Shown: piece by piece, positions 15,925-28,100 of the stretch
Position numbering within the stretch: the first letter of the stretch is position 1
How the letters are laid out: the number at the start of each line of letters is the position of its first letter
Assembly: GCA_021018815.1 (NCBI GenBank)
Contig: JAITYX010000048.1
Location: 992,001-1,056,000 of the forward strand
Direction: 5' to 3'
DNA from: Talinum fruticosum
Lineage: Eukaryota > Streptophyta > Magnoliopsida > Caryophyllales > Talinaceae
DNA length: 64,000 nucleotides
Made by a program: the position numbers and the translations under genes
Notes under the pieces: generated by a model
The model's input: the letters and a program-made list of their open reading frames with translations, nothing else
The model's database searches: none
What the model was told of the DNA's origin: nothing

Positions 15925-16861
15925 TTATGAGATTCTCCATTTATCTAGAGATGACCTTAGAATTTTAATGTCCATTTTGCTCATAATCTGAGTCGACTCG
16001 AGTAAAGTATCCGAGTATTTACCTTTCTTGTCCTTCTTATCTTTCTCGTAGAACTCTTCCTTTGGCCTTTTTGCCACTTCTTGTACTTCATCTTCTTGAA
16101 GCCTCGGGCAATTAGTGCAATGGGATCCTCTTCCGAGTATGAGGAGCTCGGAATTTGTCATTTGCTTTACGAGGCCTTCGAGTGCAATGTTCTTTTGGTG
16201 CTGACCTCGACATCCTCTTCTTCCAGGTGAATCTCATAAGTAAGTAGCTTCCCAATGAGCTCGTCCGAGTTCGGTTGAGAGAGATTCCGAGCCTCTTCAA
16301 TGGCTGTCATCTTGGGACCCCATTTTCTTTTTGGTAGACTTCTCGGAATTTTTCGACCATTTCCTCATGAGAGATCTTTCTACCCAGAGACTTGAGATTG
16401 TTAATAATCTAAGTGAACCGAGCATACATCCGAGAGATGTTTTCTTACGTCTGCATTCTAAACAGCTCATACTTGTGAAGATATTGACTTATCTTTGCCT
16501 GCTTCACTTGATTTGTTCCTTCATAGGTGTTGACAAGTATGTCCCACACCTCTTTGCTTGTGTCACGAGGTTGAAAATCATGTTGTATTCTTCCGAGTGA
16601 TAGCATACATCGGTGTGTTCACAGCTTTGAAGTTCTTTCTAAACTTCTCAATCTATTCGAGTGGTGTACTCAGATTTTTCTTTAAGCACGGATCATATAC
16701 CTTCCATCTTCGTTGGAACGATGTTCCCATTCTTGATGATGCTTCGGACTTCATCATTATCCATTAGAAAGGATTCCATCATCTTCTTACAATGTGCAAA
16801 GTTCGACTCATTGAACTTAGGTGAGTGCAGTAGATGATCTTCCTTCATCGAACTCTCCATT
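15925..16861 (-). pseudogene. Copia-1 gag remnant (UBN2-type)
   Basis: The putative start at 16861 reads MESSMKEDHLLHSPKFNESN, followed by FAHCKKMMESF (N-terminal DUF4219-like block). A broken UBN2 region lies around 16450-16320 and a Lys/Glu-rich segment at 16161-15925. It is co-linear with the Copia-2 gag at 43967-43000. Several stops and frameshifts. Would have formed the particle shell. Confidence 0.6.
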
Positions 16862-16917
16862 ATTCTCGGCTATTTGATCTTTATACCTTTGGATTGTGAG
16901 ATCCTCTTGAAAGGTTA

Positions 16918-16929
16918 GGCTCGATACCA
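16918..16929 (-). other. Copia-1 primer binding site
   Basis: Minus-strand TGGTATCGAGCC, two bases after the 5' LTR. The first seven bases match the usual plant initiator Met-tRNA primer site. Confidence 0.75.
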
Positions 16930-16931
16930 AT

Positions 16932-18367
16932 TGAAGGTTTGCTCTTGGAGAGACTAAGTCACCTTAGAGGGAGAGGGTGAATACGGTGAAGGAAGATTTT
17001 AGAGAAAAACCAAACTCTTTTGCATATAATCGAATATAAAAGCAGTTACGAGTCTAGATTGGACTTAGAAAGATAGACACTTAGAAATATGTGGAAACAC
17101 TCCTGGGGTAGAAAACCACGAGACAATGCTAATGCAAACACCAAATCAAATCCACTAATTGAATTCTCAATTACAAAGGACTGACTCTAACTAGAATTGT
17201 TCCCTTAGACAATTCCTTTACAAGTTTTCCTAGACTCGAAGTTCCCTTATCTAACCTAGTACTTGCTTACCGAGTTAACACTTACAATCAGGGACAAGCG
17301 AGCTGAGTTAGCGGTTACAACTAAGTCAAGGGACTTAGAGAAAGTAAGAGAAGAATGTAAGTGATTACAAGACTTTTTTTTTTACGGCTCGAGAGTAAGA
17401 AAATACGAGTTGGAGTTGTAAGTCGAAGATTGAATAAAAATGCACTAAGTAAGTGTTAAGCAATATATTCAGCAATCTTCAAGTCTTGTAGAATGGCTTC
17501 TATTTATAAGCACCAAGGCAGAATGACCATTAAGACTTGTTCGAACTAGTGAGCTTCATTAGCCGTTGTAACGGCTATTCTAGGTCACTCAAAAAAGATC
17601 TGTTGAAATGTGAACGTTGTGTAATGGTTTTGGCTCCAAAAGTTGTCCAACCATATGGTGATGATTGAAATCTGAGGTGGAAACAACCGTTAGACTCAAG
17701 GTTGTAATTTTTCAGTTTTGGAAACAAACGGCTCGACACGATTGTCCGAGCCATGTCCGAAAATGGTTAAACTCTATCTGCTTGTGTTTAAGGGGTGGAA
17801 ACCGGTTGCTTTTGTATTTTAAAAATAGATTACGCTTGTTTCAACAATCTACAAAAGCAAATCAAAGTGGTACTCAAAGTACATAAATACTTTGGTCCAA
17901 GATTAGGCACAAATAATAATTAAATTAGAGTAATTAAACACTTAATTATCTTTGGCCTAAAAGAGTGGAATTTTATGAGTCTAATGTCCATTAGGTTCAG
18001 ATTACATCTTGAGTCAATCCTTAAAATTATCAAGTTAGAGAGAATAAAATATCAGGATACATAAACTTGATCAAGCAAATAATTCTCCATAAATAAACTG
18101 ACTTAAAAATTAGAATTAACGTTGTAATTCATTTTCATTTGAAACATGAAGATAGTGCTTAGAATAAAAGTGTTAGAGAAATTATTTACTCGTCCAATAG
18201 TTCCGAGTTGTGTTTGAGTGGGTCAAAAACACATTTTAGAGTGATATGTAAGTAAAGTGGTTTTCGAGTAAGTCGAATAGAATGAAAACTTCGATAAAAG
18301 TTTATAAGGCTTAGAATGACTTCGAATCAAAGCCAAAGAGAGATAGAGAGTTATACCTAAGTCTTAA
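16932..18367 (-). repeat. Copia-1 5' LTR
   Basis: 1436 bp, close copy of 10777-12217. Its outer boundary is embedded in a 55-bp tandem duplication (see 18355-18464). Confidence 0.85.
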
Positions 18368-18464
18368 AAATCACTTATTCTCTTTAAACTACCAACATCT
18401 CTTATTTTCACCTAAGTCTTAAAAATCACTTATTCTCTTTAAACTACCGACATCTCTTATTTTC
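18355..18464 (+). repeat. 55-bp tandem duplication across the Copia-1/flank junction
   Basis: Two copies (18355-18409 and 18410-18464) starting ACCTAAGTCTTAAAAATCAC, differing at one base. Each contains the last 13 bp of the LTR, the AAATC target duplication and 37 bp of host repeat, so it formed after Copia-1 inserted. Confidence 0.85.
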
Positions 18465-19471
18465 TTTAATTTACTTTTTGATACATATACTCTAAAGGAA
18501 AACAACATGCATGCCTATTTTTCTTAAATTCTTCGCATAATGTCATGTTTTTCCAAAGTTTCATTTTAGCTTGACATGCATGACCACTTTAGTTAATCTC
18601 TACTTCCAAATCTTTCCAACAAGCTTTGAATCATCACAATAACCAAATTTTTTCCCCAAAATTTATAATCCACAATAGTCCAACCAATAATCCTAGTATA
18701 TAAAATTTTCTTGAAACTTAAATAACTCTCACAAGTCCAAATTTCCATTTCCATAAACATCCACCTCATAATTCAAGGCCATTTCATTTTTCTTCACTAA
18801 CACAACCTCACAAAATCTGATTTTTACATAATGATTCCTTGCATGCAACATCTAACTAATTATTTTCAAAAATTAAAGGAAGTGATTAGTTGGAGGTTGG
18901 AGGTTTTACCCAAATCCACAAAAAATGATATTTTTAAGGTGGAAGGAATGGGATAAACGGAGCTCCGGTGGTAGGCGTTAGGGCGGCGGCGGGTAGCGGT
19001 GGCGAGTAGGTGGCGGCGATCGATGGTGCCGGTGGTCGAAGGTGGCAGAAGCAATAGCAGTAGGTGTGCAACAACACGGGCAGAAAATGGTTGAAGTTGT
19101 CTGGTAGTTACGGGCAGCCGGTGCACGGGGGTAGTAGGCGACGGTCGGCGGCCGGGCGGTGGTGGTGGAGGTGGAGTGTCGGAGTGAGATTTTCTTTGGG
19201 AAGACAAGTGAATGATGAGGTTGGAGTTTTGAGGGGTTTTGAAGTTTAAATAAGTAAGCCAAATTTGAAATTTTCTCACTCTTCCAAGTCCGAAAAATTT
19301 TAGCTTCCCCTCTTTTATTTTTCTACTTATTGGGTCTTCTATACACCTTCAAGCCCATCCTAATAAACCATTCCCAAGTTGAAATGCCAGCTTTGGGAAT
19401 TCTCGATTTGAATAATTATTTAGAAACTTCAAGCGTATAAATTAAAATCATAATGATTCCGATAATATCTA

Positions 19472-19473
<2 letters not shown>
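18465..19473 (+). other. Body of solo LTR B, non-coding
   Basis: AT-rich sequence followed by a GC-rich block at 18940-19170 typical of this LTR family. ORFs across the GC-rich part look compositional rather than coding. Confidence 0.45.

Positions 19474-19520
<47 letters not shown>
19474..19520 (+). repeat. TTA/ATT microsatellite, left half
   Basis: About 15 ATT units. The array resumes at 24591 on the other side of the CACTA element. Confidence 0.9.
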
Positions 19521-19521
<1 letters not shown>

Positions 19522-19549
19522 GTATTACCACTACTAGAAAACAGGACGA

Positions 19550-19910
19550 ATAGCGACGGAAAAATGTAAAATAGCGATAGAATTTTGAAATTAGCAACGG
19601 AACACATCCGTCGCTATTCATCGAGTCGCTAAAAATTACCGATGGAACAGCGATGGGACCGCATTCTGTAGCTACTCCAATCAGCAACGGAAAAGTGTAT
19701 TCCATCACTAAGATCGGTGACGGAAGATCGCATTCCGTCGCTGAATTTAGCGACAGAAAATTCAGAAATTCCGTCGGCGACGTCACGAAATCCATCACCG
19801 ATGTCACGAATTCCGTCATTGTTCCATTGCTAATCCGTCGCTAATCCGTCGCTAATCCGTTGCTTCGTTACGTCGCTAGTCCGTCTCTATTACGTCGCTA
19901 TTACGTCGCT
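19550..19910. repeat. CACTA subterminal repeats, 3' end of element
   Basis: More than ten copies of TAGCGACGGA/TCCGTCGCTA and variants, including CCGTCGCTAATCCGTCGCTA near 19840. These are transposase-binding arrays in En/Spm-type elements. Confidence 0.75.
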
Positions 19911-20241
19911 ATTTGGCCAGAAATCAACAACATTTTTCAATATTTTTTTTGCAACCTAGTACAAAAAATGTGAATGGATATATAAATCCATCATTCACAT
20001 ATGTCACAATTACATTTGACATTTACATATGCCACAACGTACGAGTACACACAAGGTGTTCCTCCAAGTTGGATATACAAATCCAACATACATTTCACAA
20101 CCATAAACAATCCAAACACATTTAGAACCACTTCATAAGTTCACAAAACTAACCTTACAAAAGTTCACAAACAACCAGAAACACATAATCCAAAAGTTCG
20201 CAAATTGTTCACCAATAAACACAAGTTCCGATCATAATGAA

Positions 20242-21213
20242 TTAAGGGTCCTCACTTGTTCCTCTTCCTCTTCCTCTTGTCCTTGTACTTGCTCTAGGGT
20301 GAGATCCGGATGCTTGCTGAGATTTTATAAATTCAGTGAAGCGTGCTATTGGCCCAACGAAACTCTCAATCTTTTCTTTGAGCTCCCTATTTTCCAACCC
20401 AAGCACACGAGCATGCTCAATCCACTGATTTAACTCGAAGTTAAGTTTTGTACTTGTTGCTCTCAAATCTGAGTCATCCGGAGTAGCATCTTTCGTTGAT
20501 TTGAAGGACATGGACATGGTGTTTTTAAGTTTTTGTGCCTCGGATCCAAGTCCATAAGTGCGAGCTTTTTGTTCGCATTGGCTTTTTACCTACAACTTAT
20601 GTTGTGAAGGGGTGGACACAGGATCCTCTTTTGAGTTGGGATCATCGAGTACAAGGTTGAGTGGGTTGAGTGTTTTGCAACTCTTCCCACTCTTTTTCAA
20701 ACTTTTCGTGCATAATATATAAATTTTTTAGGCATGTAATTATCAAAGGTTGTCAAAGAAGACCTTATATTGAAAAACTTGAAAATTCCATATATAAGGT
20801 AACTCACATAAATGGCCTTGGACTTCTGGTCAACCCATTAGTCCTTTTTGGACTTGTGGGTTCATGAAAAGAGTTGGGTCGGTAGAAGAAGAACTCCTTT
20901 AAACTTCTTCATCTAAATACAAAAAAGTTATTAGACATTCAATTCGCTAATTTGAACATGTTAGTAGTTGCATGTGTAATCATTAAAAGGGTATGTAACA
21001 ATCGCCGCTTATGCTCCGTCATAGGGATTGAGCCACAAGTATTAAACGATAAACCAAGTCCACCTTGTTCAGTATTGCGGTTTTTTGAGCCTGGTCACAA
21101 AACTTCTTGTACTCAGCAGTTTCCCAGTATTCTAACAACTCTTTCCAGTAGTTGTCACCCGACCACATCGGCTTCTTTTTAGTTTTTCTTGTTTTTAGCA
21201 TGAAGTCCTTCAA
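20242..21213 (-). pseudogene. CACTA TNPA-like protein (Transposase_24 type), broken
   Basis: Two pieces on the minus strand. 21213-21019 contains KKKPMWSGDNYWKELLEYW and EYKKFCDQAQKTA, the pattern of the plant Transposase_24 domain. 20517-20242 is a helical segment (NFELNQWIEHARVLGLENRE) ending in an Arg/Gly-rich tail. In this family the protein binds the subterminal repeats. The two pieces are in different frames with stops between. Confidence 0.6.
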
Positions 21214-21399
21214 TCGATCACTTCCTTTCTTCTCAAAATTTCGTCTGATTTGGACTTCATCGGCTGGAGACCAAGTGTAAAATTTACGTATAAATGAAAA
21301 AGTAGTTTATAAGTTATAAAAATATAATATAATGCTCAAACATACACAATAAGTCATTATGTTACCTCAAATTTAGAAAACTAAAGATTTGCTATTACC

Positions 21400-23289
21400 T
21401 TGAACTCGGAAAACCAAAGATCTCATTGTGATCGAGGAACTTTACCCCATGTAGGCCATGATCCATCATACTTGCTTTGGAAGATGTGGGAAATTATGCT
21501 CACCACTTTATCAATGGGAAAGAACCTAATCACCACTTTGGAAGATGTGGGAAATTATATTCTCAAAAAGTTCTTTTCAATGTGCATCACATCTAAGGTG
21601 GCAAAGCAATTGATCTTTTCAATATGGAAACTCCCAAAATATGCTTTGTATTGTCCAATTATGCTCCTTTTTAAACCCCGAAATGTTGATTTCCTATTCT
21701 TCGTTACTTTGGGAAAGTTCTCAACCCATTGTTTTATTTCTTCCCCATATATCGACGAGGAGGACCCGAATGTACGGTTTTTCCTTTTGTAAAAGCGAGT
21801 GGTATTCCTTCGAAACGCATGACTTCGTGGCAAAAACCGCTGATGGAAATCAAACCATAAATTTTTTTCCCATTACTAAGTTTCAATGCTTTTTGTTGAT
21901 TCATACATATCGGGCATGACATGGCACCATAAGTATTCCATCCGGACAACATATCATATGTCGAAAAATCATTGATGGTCTACATCAACGCAACCTTCAT
22001 GAGAAAATCCTTACCTTTTGAAATATCATATGTTTCCACACCATCTTCCCATAGTGTTTTCAACTCGTCAATAAGAGGCTGCAAATACACATCAATTTTA
22101 TTTTTGGATTTGTGGGCCTTGGTATGATGCATGTCAAGAACATATAAGGTGTCATTATGCATAATTCTGGTGGTAGATTATAGGGCGTAACAATGAATGG
22201 ACAGATTGAATAAGATCTTGAAGGTTGGGTGAATGGATTAAACCCATCCGCGCACAAACCAAGTCTAATATTTCTAGGCTCGAGTAGCAAAATCGCGGTA
22301 AACTTTATCAAAATGTTTCCATGCTTCACCATTTGAAGGATGACAAAGGATACTACCATCTCTTATATTCTCATAATGCCATCTCATGTGCTCTTATGTG
22401 GTTTTTGAAGCAAACAAGCGTTGAAGTCTTGGTATTAATGGCAAGTAATGCATCCTTGCAAATAGAGTCCTTGGAGTTTTTCCTTGTCTTTCCCTTTGAC
22501 GCTTTCATCTCGCATGACCACAAAACTTGCATGATTCAAGATTAATGTCCTCTTTGTAGAACAACATGCAACCTTTCCGACAATAATCAATTTTTTGAAC
22601 ATCCATCCCAAGATTTTAAATGGCTTTCTTTGCATGGTGAATGTCATGAGGAACCCCGATTATCGGGGGACAAATCTCCTTCATAAGTTGTGCAATCTCA
22701 TTAAAGCAATTTTGAGGCATGCTGTAGTCGGACTTGTTGCTCAACGAGTGTAACGGTTGCGGACAACTCAGTGTGAGTTTCATTTCCTTCCCACAAAGGT
22801 CGTTGTGCAGCTTCAACCATATTAAAGAAAGATTGGGCATTAGTATTTGGAGGCTCACTTGTAGAGCCTTGATTTGACATCATGGCATCTAGGACCATAT
22901 CATTCATACGGTCGAGAGTTAATTCTACATTGCCGTAGTTCATATGATTGGAGCCACTTTCGTCGTTGTATATGTTAGAAGTCATACCACCATCCTCATG
23001 TAAATGGAATCTATTTCTCCATGACTTGTCCAATATAGTTTGGAAGAAAACCATATTAATAAAGGTATAACTTAACTTCTTCGAAATCCTTGTACTTCCG
23101 ATTTTTATATTTGCGACATGGACACCTATATTTTTTATTATGTACAAATTCTGATTGAATTCTTGCATGTGCATTAAACTCCTCAACCCCGTCTAAAAAC
23201 TCTTGTCTATACCCAACTCTACCAGGTAATAACCTACGATATATCCATCTACGATGCTTAGGCCCGTCCATATATATTTTGATTGACAT
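21400..23289 (-). pseudogene. CACTA transposase TNPD/TNP2-like, broken
   Basis: N-terminal transposase-associated domain at 23289-23056 with a YRCPCRKYKNRKYKDF block. Then follow linker pieces (23186-22701, 22647-22435) and the Transposase_21 region. In that region 22359-22060 holds LGLCADGFNPF and the TPYNLPPELC block, 21952-21734 holds MLSGWNTYGAMSCPICM, and 21833-21555 holds LDVMHIEKNF. These match the order in plant TNP2 proteins. The reading changes frame several times and contains stops, so it is dead. Transcription would start from the right end (about 24 kb), near the GC-rich leader at 23925-24150. Confidence 0.75.
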
Positions 23290-24199
23290 TTAACAATTTA
23301 TTCAATTATTATTTATTAATCAATACATGGAGATGTTATGATTACCTTTCTTTAGTCTAATGAACATAATATATAACCATTTATGAATTGAATATATACT
23401 TTTCTTATACATAAATTTCTTTAATTTCTATATTTTACTCTTAATTATTTATTTCAACATTAAACTAACTACACCTAATTAGTATAAATGAACTCACACA
23501 AATAAAATTCATTACCTTATTTCTACCTAATTAGTATAAATTAACTCACACATAAATATAATTTATAAAATTATTTCAAAATTTACAACAATAATTTTAT
23601 TTTCAATTTCACACAATTAACCATTATCTATTGATAAATTGTCAAAAGTTCAATAAATTTATAAATAAACCACAAACAATTGCACATAAATCACAAACAA
23701 CATTTATTTCAACTTCAACAATTTCTTTCAACAAATCTAACCTCACATACTTTAAACAACACAACATATATACATAAATCACACAATTGCACATTTTTTA
23801 TTTCAAATTCATTCACAAAGAACATTAATTTGCATCAAATTATATAAAATCATCAATTTATACTAAATTATTCAAAACCCTAAATCCAACAACAATGAAG
23901 AAAACACTACCTTGAAACACTTGTTAGGCGGCGGTGGAAATGGCGGGGCACGACCGGCGACACGCCCGACGGCAGCAACGACTCTCTCCTCCCTCGTCCT
24001 TCAACTCCTCCGACCAAACTTCACAAATAGAAGGGCGGCTGACCGGCGCAGCGGCGACAAATGTCGGCAGGGCGGCGGATGGTCGGCGGTAGTGGACGAC
24101 CGGCGGTTGGGTAACTCTCTCGCTCCCTATCGCACTCACTCTCTCTTTCCCAGTTTCGCTTCTCTCGATCCGGCCGAAAGGTTAGATCCGATACTTATA

Positions 24200-24560
24200 T
24201 CAGGTTAGCGACGGAGCGGTCCGTCGCTAATCCGTCACTAACCTAATTTTTTAGTTAGCGACAGACAAGCGACGGAAAATTCCGTCGTTAACTCGCAAAA
24301 TTTATTTTATTTTAGTTTATTTTTCATTTGTGCTAGATCTGGAAATTTTTATTCAACTAGCCAGGAATTAGCGACGGAATAATCTGTCGCTATTCCTGAC
24401 AACGACGGAGCAGCGACGGAATTTTCCGTCAGTTGTTTTGGAAATGGCAAGGAAAACGAATTTTCAGTCGCTAATTCCGCCGCTGTTTGATACACTTGCT
24501 ACTTTTTGTGAGTTTTCGTTGTTGATTCCATCGTTGTTTGGCGACGGACCTATTTCCATC
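24200..24560. repeat. CACTA subterminal repeats, 5' end of element
   Basis: Repeated TTAGCGACGGA and TCCGTCGCTAA motifs in both orientations, matching those at 19550-19910. Confidence 0.75.
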
Positions 24561-24590
24561 ACTAATTAACGAGTTTTGTAGTACTTGTAC

Positions 24591-24648
<58 letters not shown>

Positions 24649-24667
24649 GTTATTATTATTATTATTA

Positions 24668-24708
<41 letters not shown>

Positions 24709-24739
24709 GTTGTTGTTGTTATTACTATTATTGTTATTA

Positions 24740-24816
<77 letters not shown>
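24591..24816 (+). repeat. TTA/ATT microsatellite, about 225 bp
   Basis: Nearly pure ATT repeat with a few GTT and ACT variants. It produces artificial poly-I, poly-Y, poly-L and poly-N reading frames on both strands. Confidence 0.95.
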
Positions 24817-24817
<1 letters not shown>

Positions 24818-25175
24818 CTTGAATTAATATATGTTAATGACAAATGAAAACGTGAATTGAAGTGCACACTCTCATTCAAACTTAATCCTTGTTTAATGTA
24901 TTAGATTAGGGTCGGGGTATTGCAACTACACTCTCAAATACTCTCAATACTCTCTTCTATTTTCTAATCTCCTCATTTTCACCGTACTTGTCGCTCGCAT
25001 TTCACACTACCTTACCTCACAAATTCCACAAAATAGTCTCTCTTAATCTCGCTTACTTGCCGTTACGTTGCCTAATTTTGATTTTGATCCAAGCTCAACA
25101 GGTGGGACAACTTGGGGGCACTAGATCTACCTTCGCTTTCTTGCATAGGGTTTATTTATTTATGCTTTTAATGTT

Positions 25176-28100
25176 TGTAACACCCCGAAACTTAATCATA
25201 ATTAATTATTTGAAATTTGTATTTTATCGTCTTAATATTGTTTAAGAGTAGTGAGCTGCGCAAAACTCAAAATCGAAATAAAAGATGCGAACAAATTTGA
25301 TAATCATGAATAACAACGGGTAATTCGTACAAATTTACAATTGTAAAACGGAATCTATATATGTTTGGATAATGCAAAATTTTATTCCGAACCCGAACAA
25401 ATTAAAATAACAAGCAAAAATAAAATAAAATAAAATAAAATAATATATATATAGTATTTTAATTATAATAGCAAATATAATTTAGCCAAACGTATAGTTA
25501 TACATTTAACCATGTGGTAGTAGAAATAGTAAAAATATAAGAAATATTAAGATATACAAGACAAAAAAAAAAAAAGAAAAGAAAAAGGGAAAAGGTTGCT
25601 AGAATTATTGGGGATAATAAGTCGGTGAAGGGGAAGCCTAACACATTCCTCTTCCTTCTTTCTCTCATCTCTCCTTCCTCACTTTCCCCTCCCCGCCATT
25701 GCTGCCACCAGTCGACAGGCCTCGCCGGCCGCTACGCCACCACCCGGACGGACGCTGGTGCTACTGTCGTCCCCTCTCTGCCGCCATTACCTTCTTCTTT
25801 CCCCTCTTTCCTCTCGTTTCACGTCAAGCGTGGCAGGACAGCCTCGCTGTTGCTGCGCTTGGTCGGGACAGCGCCGCCCCTTGACCGCCCTTTGGCTGCT
25901 GACCGACTCCTCCATCGGCGCTGACGCCGCTAACCATTCAATTTCACATCTAACCCAATTTGAGGTATATCTCAAATCCTTAATTTCTAAGCAAATTTTA
26001 TCACAAATTTATGTTATTATTGAATAATTAGACAAGTATATGTGAATTGTGAATTGATTATGGTGGAAGTGAAGGAATTGTGGGAGAAAATGAAATTGCA
26101 TTTAGGGATTATTATGTGTTGATATGGAATTGGAAATTGATTTGGAGTTTATTTATAATTGTGAATGTGCTTGTTAAACTTCTATATGAGTATGTATGAA
26201 TTATTTGGTTGTGGAAGAATTGGAAGAAAGATATTGAGGATGATTGAAGTATGAGTATGTATATATTGTTATGAGTTGATTTCAAGGATGTGTAATTGGA
26301 GATTGATGGAAGATTGAATTTATTTATGTATGTGTGCTAAACTTGAGCAAATTAATGTCATTGAATCTTGGTCTAGTTAAGTAAGAGTAAATCAATTAGA
26401 AATGTGGAAATTTGAAGGAGTATGGAGGTATATTAATGTGTGTGAGTTAAGTTGAAATTGGGTATGCTAAGTTTTGGATTGAAAATATGAAATAAATGTA
26501 AATTGGTTGTGAAGTTGAAGGTTTTATTGGAAATAACAGAGATCTTATTGAAGTGAGTTGTGATGAAGTGAAAAAAAGGGCCATAAGTGCTTAGATTATA
26601 ATGAAACATGAATGACTAAGTGAGGAACGATCTTAAATAAAGTTTAGGATATTATTCAAAGAGAGATTGTGATTGAAAAGAAATTCAGAATGTTGAATCG
26701 AGTTGAGAAGGGAGGAAGAATAAATCTTTATAAAATTGTGAGAGTTTTAAGCCCAAATAAACTTTGAGCGACAAGTGAGAAATTAAAAGAAACCGAACGT
26801 AAGAGTTTACAAAAGAAAGAAAAAGAAAAAGTAGTATGATAATCTGAGTAGAGACCTAACTTATCGAATCAAATTACTTTATGAAAACAGAAAAGTGACG
26901 GAAACGACATGTTCGAAGAAAAGAACGAAAACGATATTTAAAGGAAAACGAACAACTACCTCAGTGCGTTACTATTTGTACTTTTCAAAATATTTAAATG
27001 TTAACATGTTAAAATATTAATGAGTTTCACTATTTTGTCTATGACACACTAAATCATTAACCGATTATTGGTAGTACCTTAAAGGAATTAATCGTATGGA
27101 GCCATCTCCCGATAATCGGGATTTCTATGAGTAAATTGTTTAACCGAAGCCTTAGCTATAAATATATATGTATGAAGGTTCTTGTCGTGATAAAAATCGA
27201 AAAGTTCATAAGCACAAGAAAATGAGAATATTGACGAGATTGTAACTTGGTTTATACAGTTTGAAACTTGGTTTTTGTGGTTGTAAATATACTCCAGCGT
27301 GTGACCGTTGAGTTGTGTACTCCGAGCGTGTGTCTCATTGAGTTTTATTGTGGATTTTATGCTGGTTTTAAGGCTTTTAGCCTAATGGTTAGGCCATGTT
27401 TCAAATGAAATTTTGCCAAAATTTTTAGAAAATTGGGAAACCAAACCGCACCTTTAGTAGGAAGTATATTTGGTTTAGAGATAAAAGGACATCTAGGCAT
27501 ACTAGATGAAACGAGTGGTACAAGTAAGGTTAGGCTACATTAAGCATAGACTAGAAGTGATAGAAGCAAAAGATCAAACTTGAGTTTTGTTACAAGAATA
27601 GGGAATTAAACTCATCAATTGTTATATACAAATTCAAACTATATCATCAATAGCTTATTTTTGGGAAATGTATGAATATCGAGATTAAAAGGAAACAATA
27701 TGGATAGGTACGTGAAAAGTAAAAGTTTGGTGATCGTAAATGCACATAAATATTGTTAAAAGACTAATAATCTACAAAAGTAGATTCGTTTTGGAAACGA
27801 AATCGAATTGAAATTGTGTCGCGAAACAATCAGCAATTGAAGTGTTCGGCACGCTGAGGTACGTTATTGCCTTTACTTTTATACTAAAAGTGAAAGTTTT
27901 ACGGATTAATAGTTAGTGCTTACAATTCGTTGCATTTATAAATAAGTTTTCCACAATTTATCATCATTTGGCCATGCAAAGGACCCATTAATCGTTATGA
28001 CGATCCATGAATGAATATGATCGTAATTGTAATCGTAATCGTAATCGTAAATGGTTGATCCGGGATCCCTAGATAGCGTTGTCCGCTAGCGAGCATTTAA

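Larger units (their letters stand above)
10777..18367 (-). mobile_element. Copia-1: Sirevirus-like LTR retrotransposon with internal deletion
   Basis: LTRs at 10777-12217 (3') and 16932-18367 (5'), both on the minus strand, begin and end in the same sequence as Copia-2. Flanking 5-bp target duplication AAATC at 10772-10776 and 18368-18372. The primer binding site (minus-strand TGGTATCGAGCC, 16929-16918) fits initiator Met-tRNA. The polypurine tract is at 12218-12235. Internally there is a gag remnant, no protease, integrase, RT or RNase H, a promoter-like leader, and a 139-codon ORF. Solo LTR A is inserted between leader and ORF. Confidence 0.85.
19529..24583 (-). mobile_element. CACTA (En/Spm-like) transposon, about 5.05 kb, degenerate
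   Basis: The left end is CACTACTAGAAAAC (19529). The right end reads TACTACAAAACTCG in reverse complement, a mutated CACTA terminus. Both ends carry many copies of the motif AGCGACGGA in both orientations (about 19550-19910 and 24200-24560), the expected subterminal repeats. Internally, on the minus strand, are remnants of the TNPD-type and TNPA-type genes. The 3-bp target duplication is not clear and the right boundary is uncertain by a few bases. Confidence 0.8.
10310..24925 (+). mobile_element. Solo LTR B (5'-truncated), split by Copia-1 and a CACTA element
   Basis: Member of the LTR family described for LTRs A, B', C and D. Its 3' end is at 24925 (GGGTCGGGGTATTGCAA), preceded by the family motif AATTGAAGTGCACACTCTC near 24855 and a TTA microsatellite. 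A GC-rich block lies at 18940-19170. The left end is missing: by comparison with LTR A, sequence starts mid-element near 10310. Without the two insertions about 2 kb remains. It cuts the 5' LTR of the Tat-like element, whose homology resumes at 24926. Confidence 0.55.

Noticed and set aside
23912..24208. 98-codon ORF near the CACTA right end
   Set aside because: GC-rich leader of the CACTA element, open in opposite frames, no domain.
24562..24879. Long poly-N, poly-I, poly-Y and poly-L reading frames
   Set aside because: Direct translation of the TTA/ATT microsatellite on both strands; not genes.
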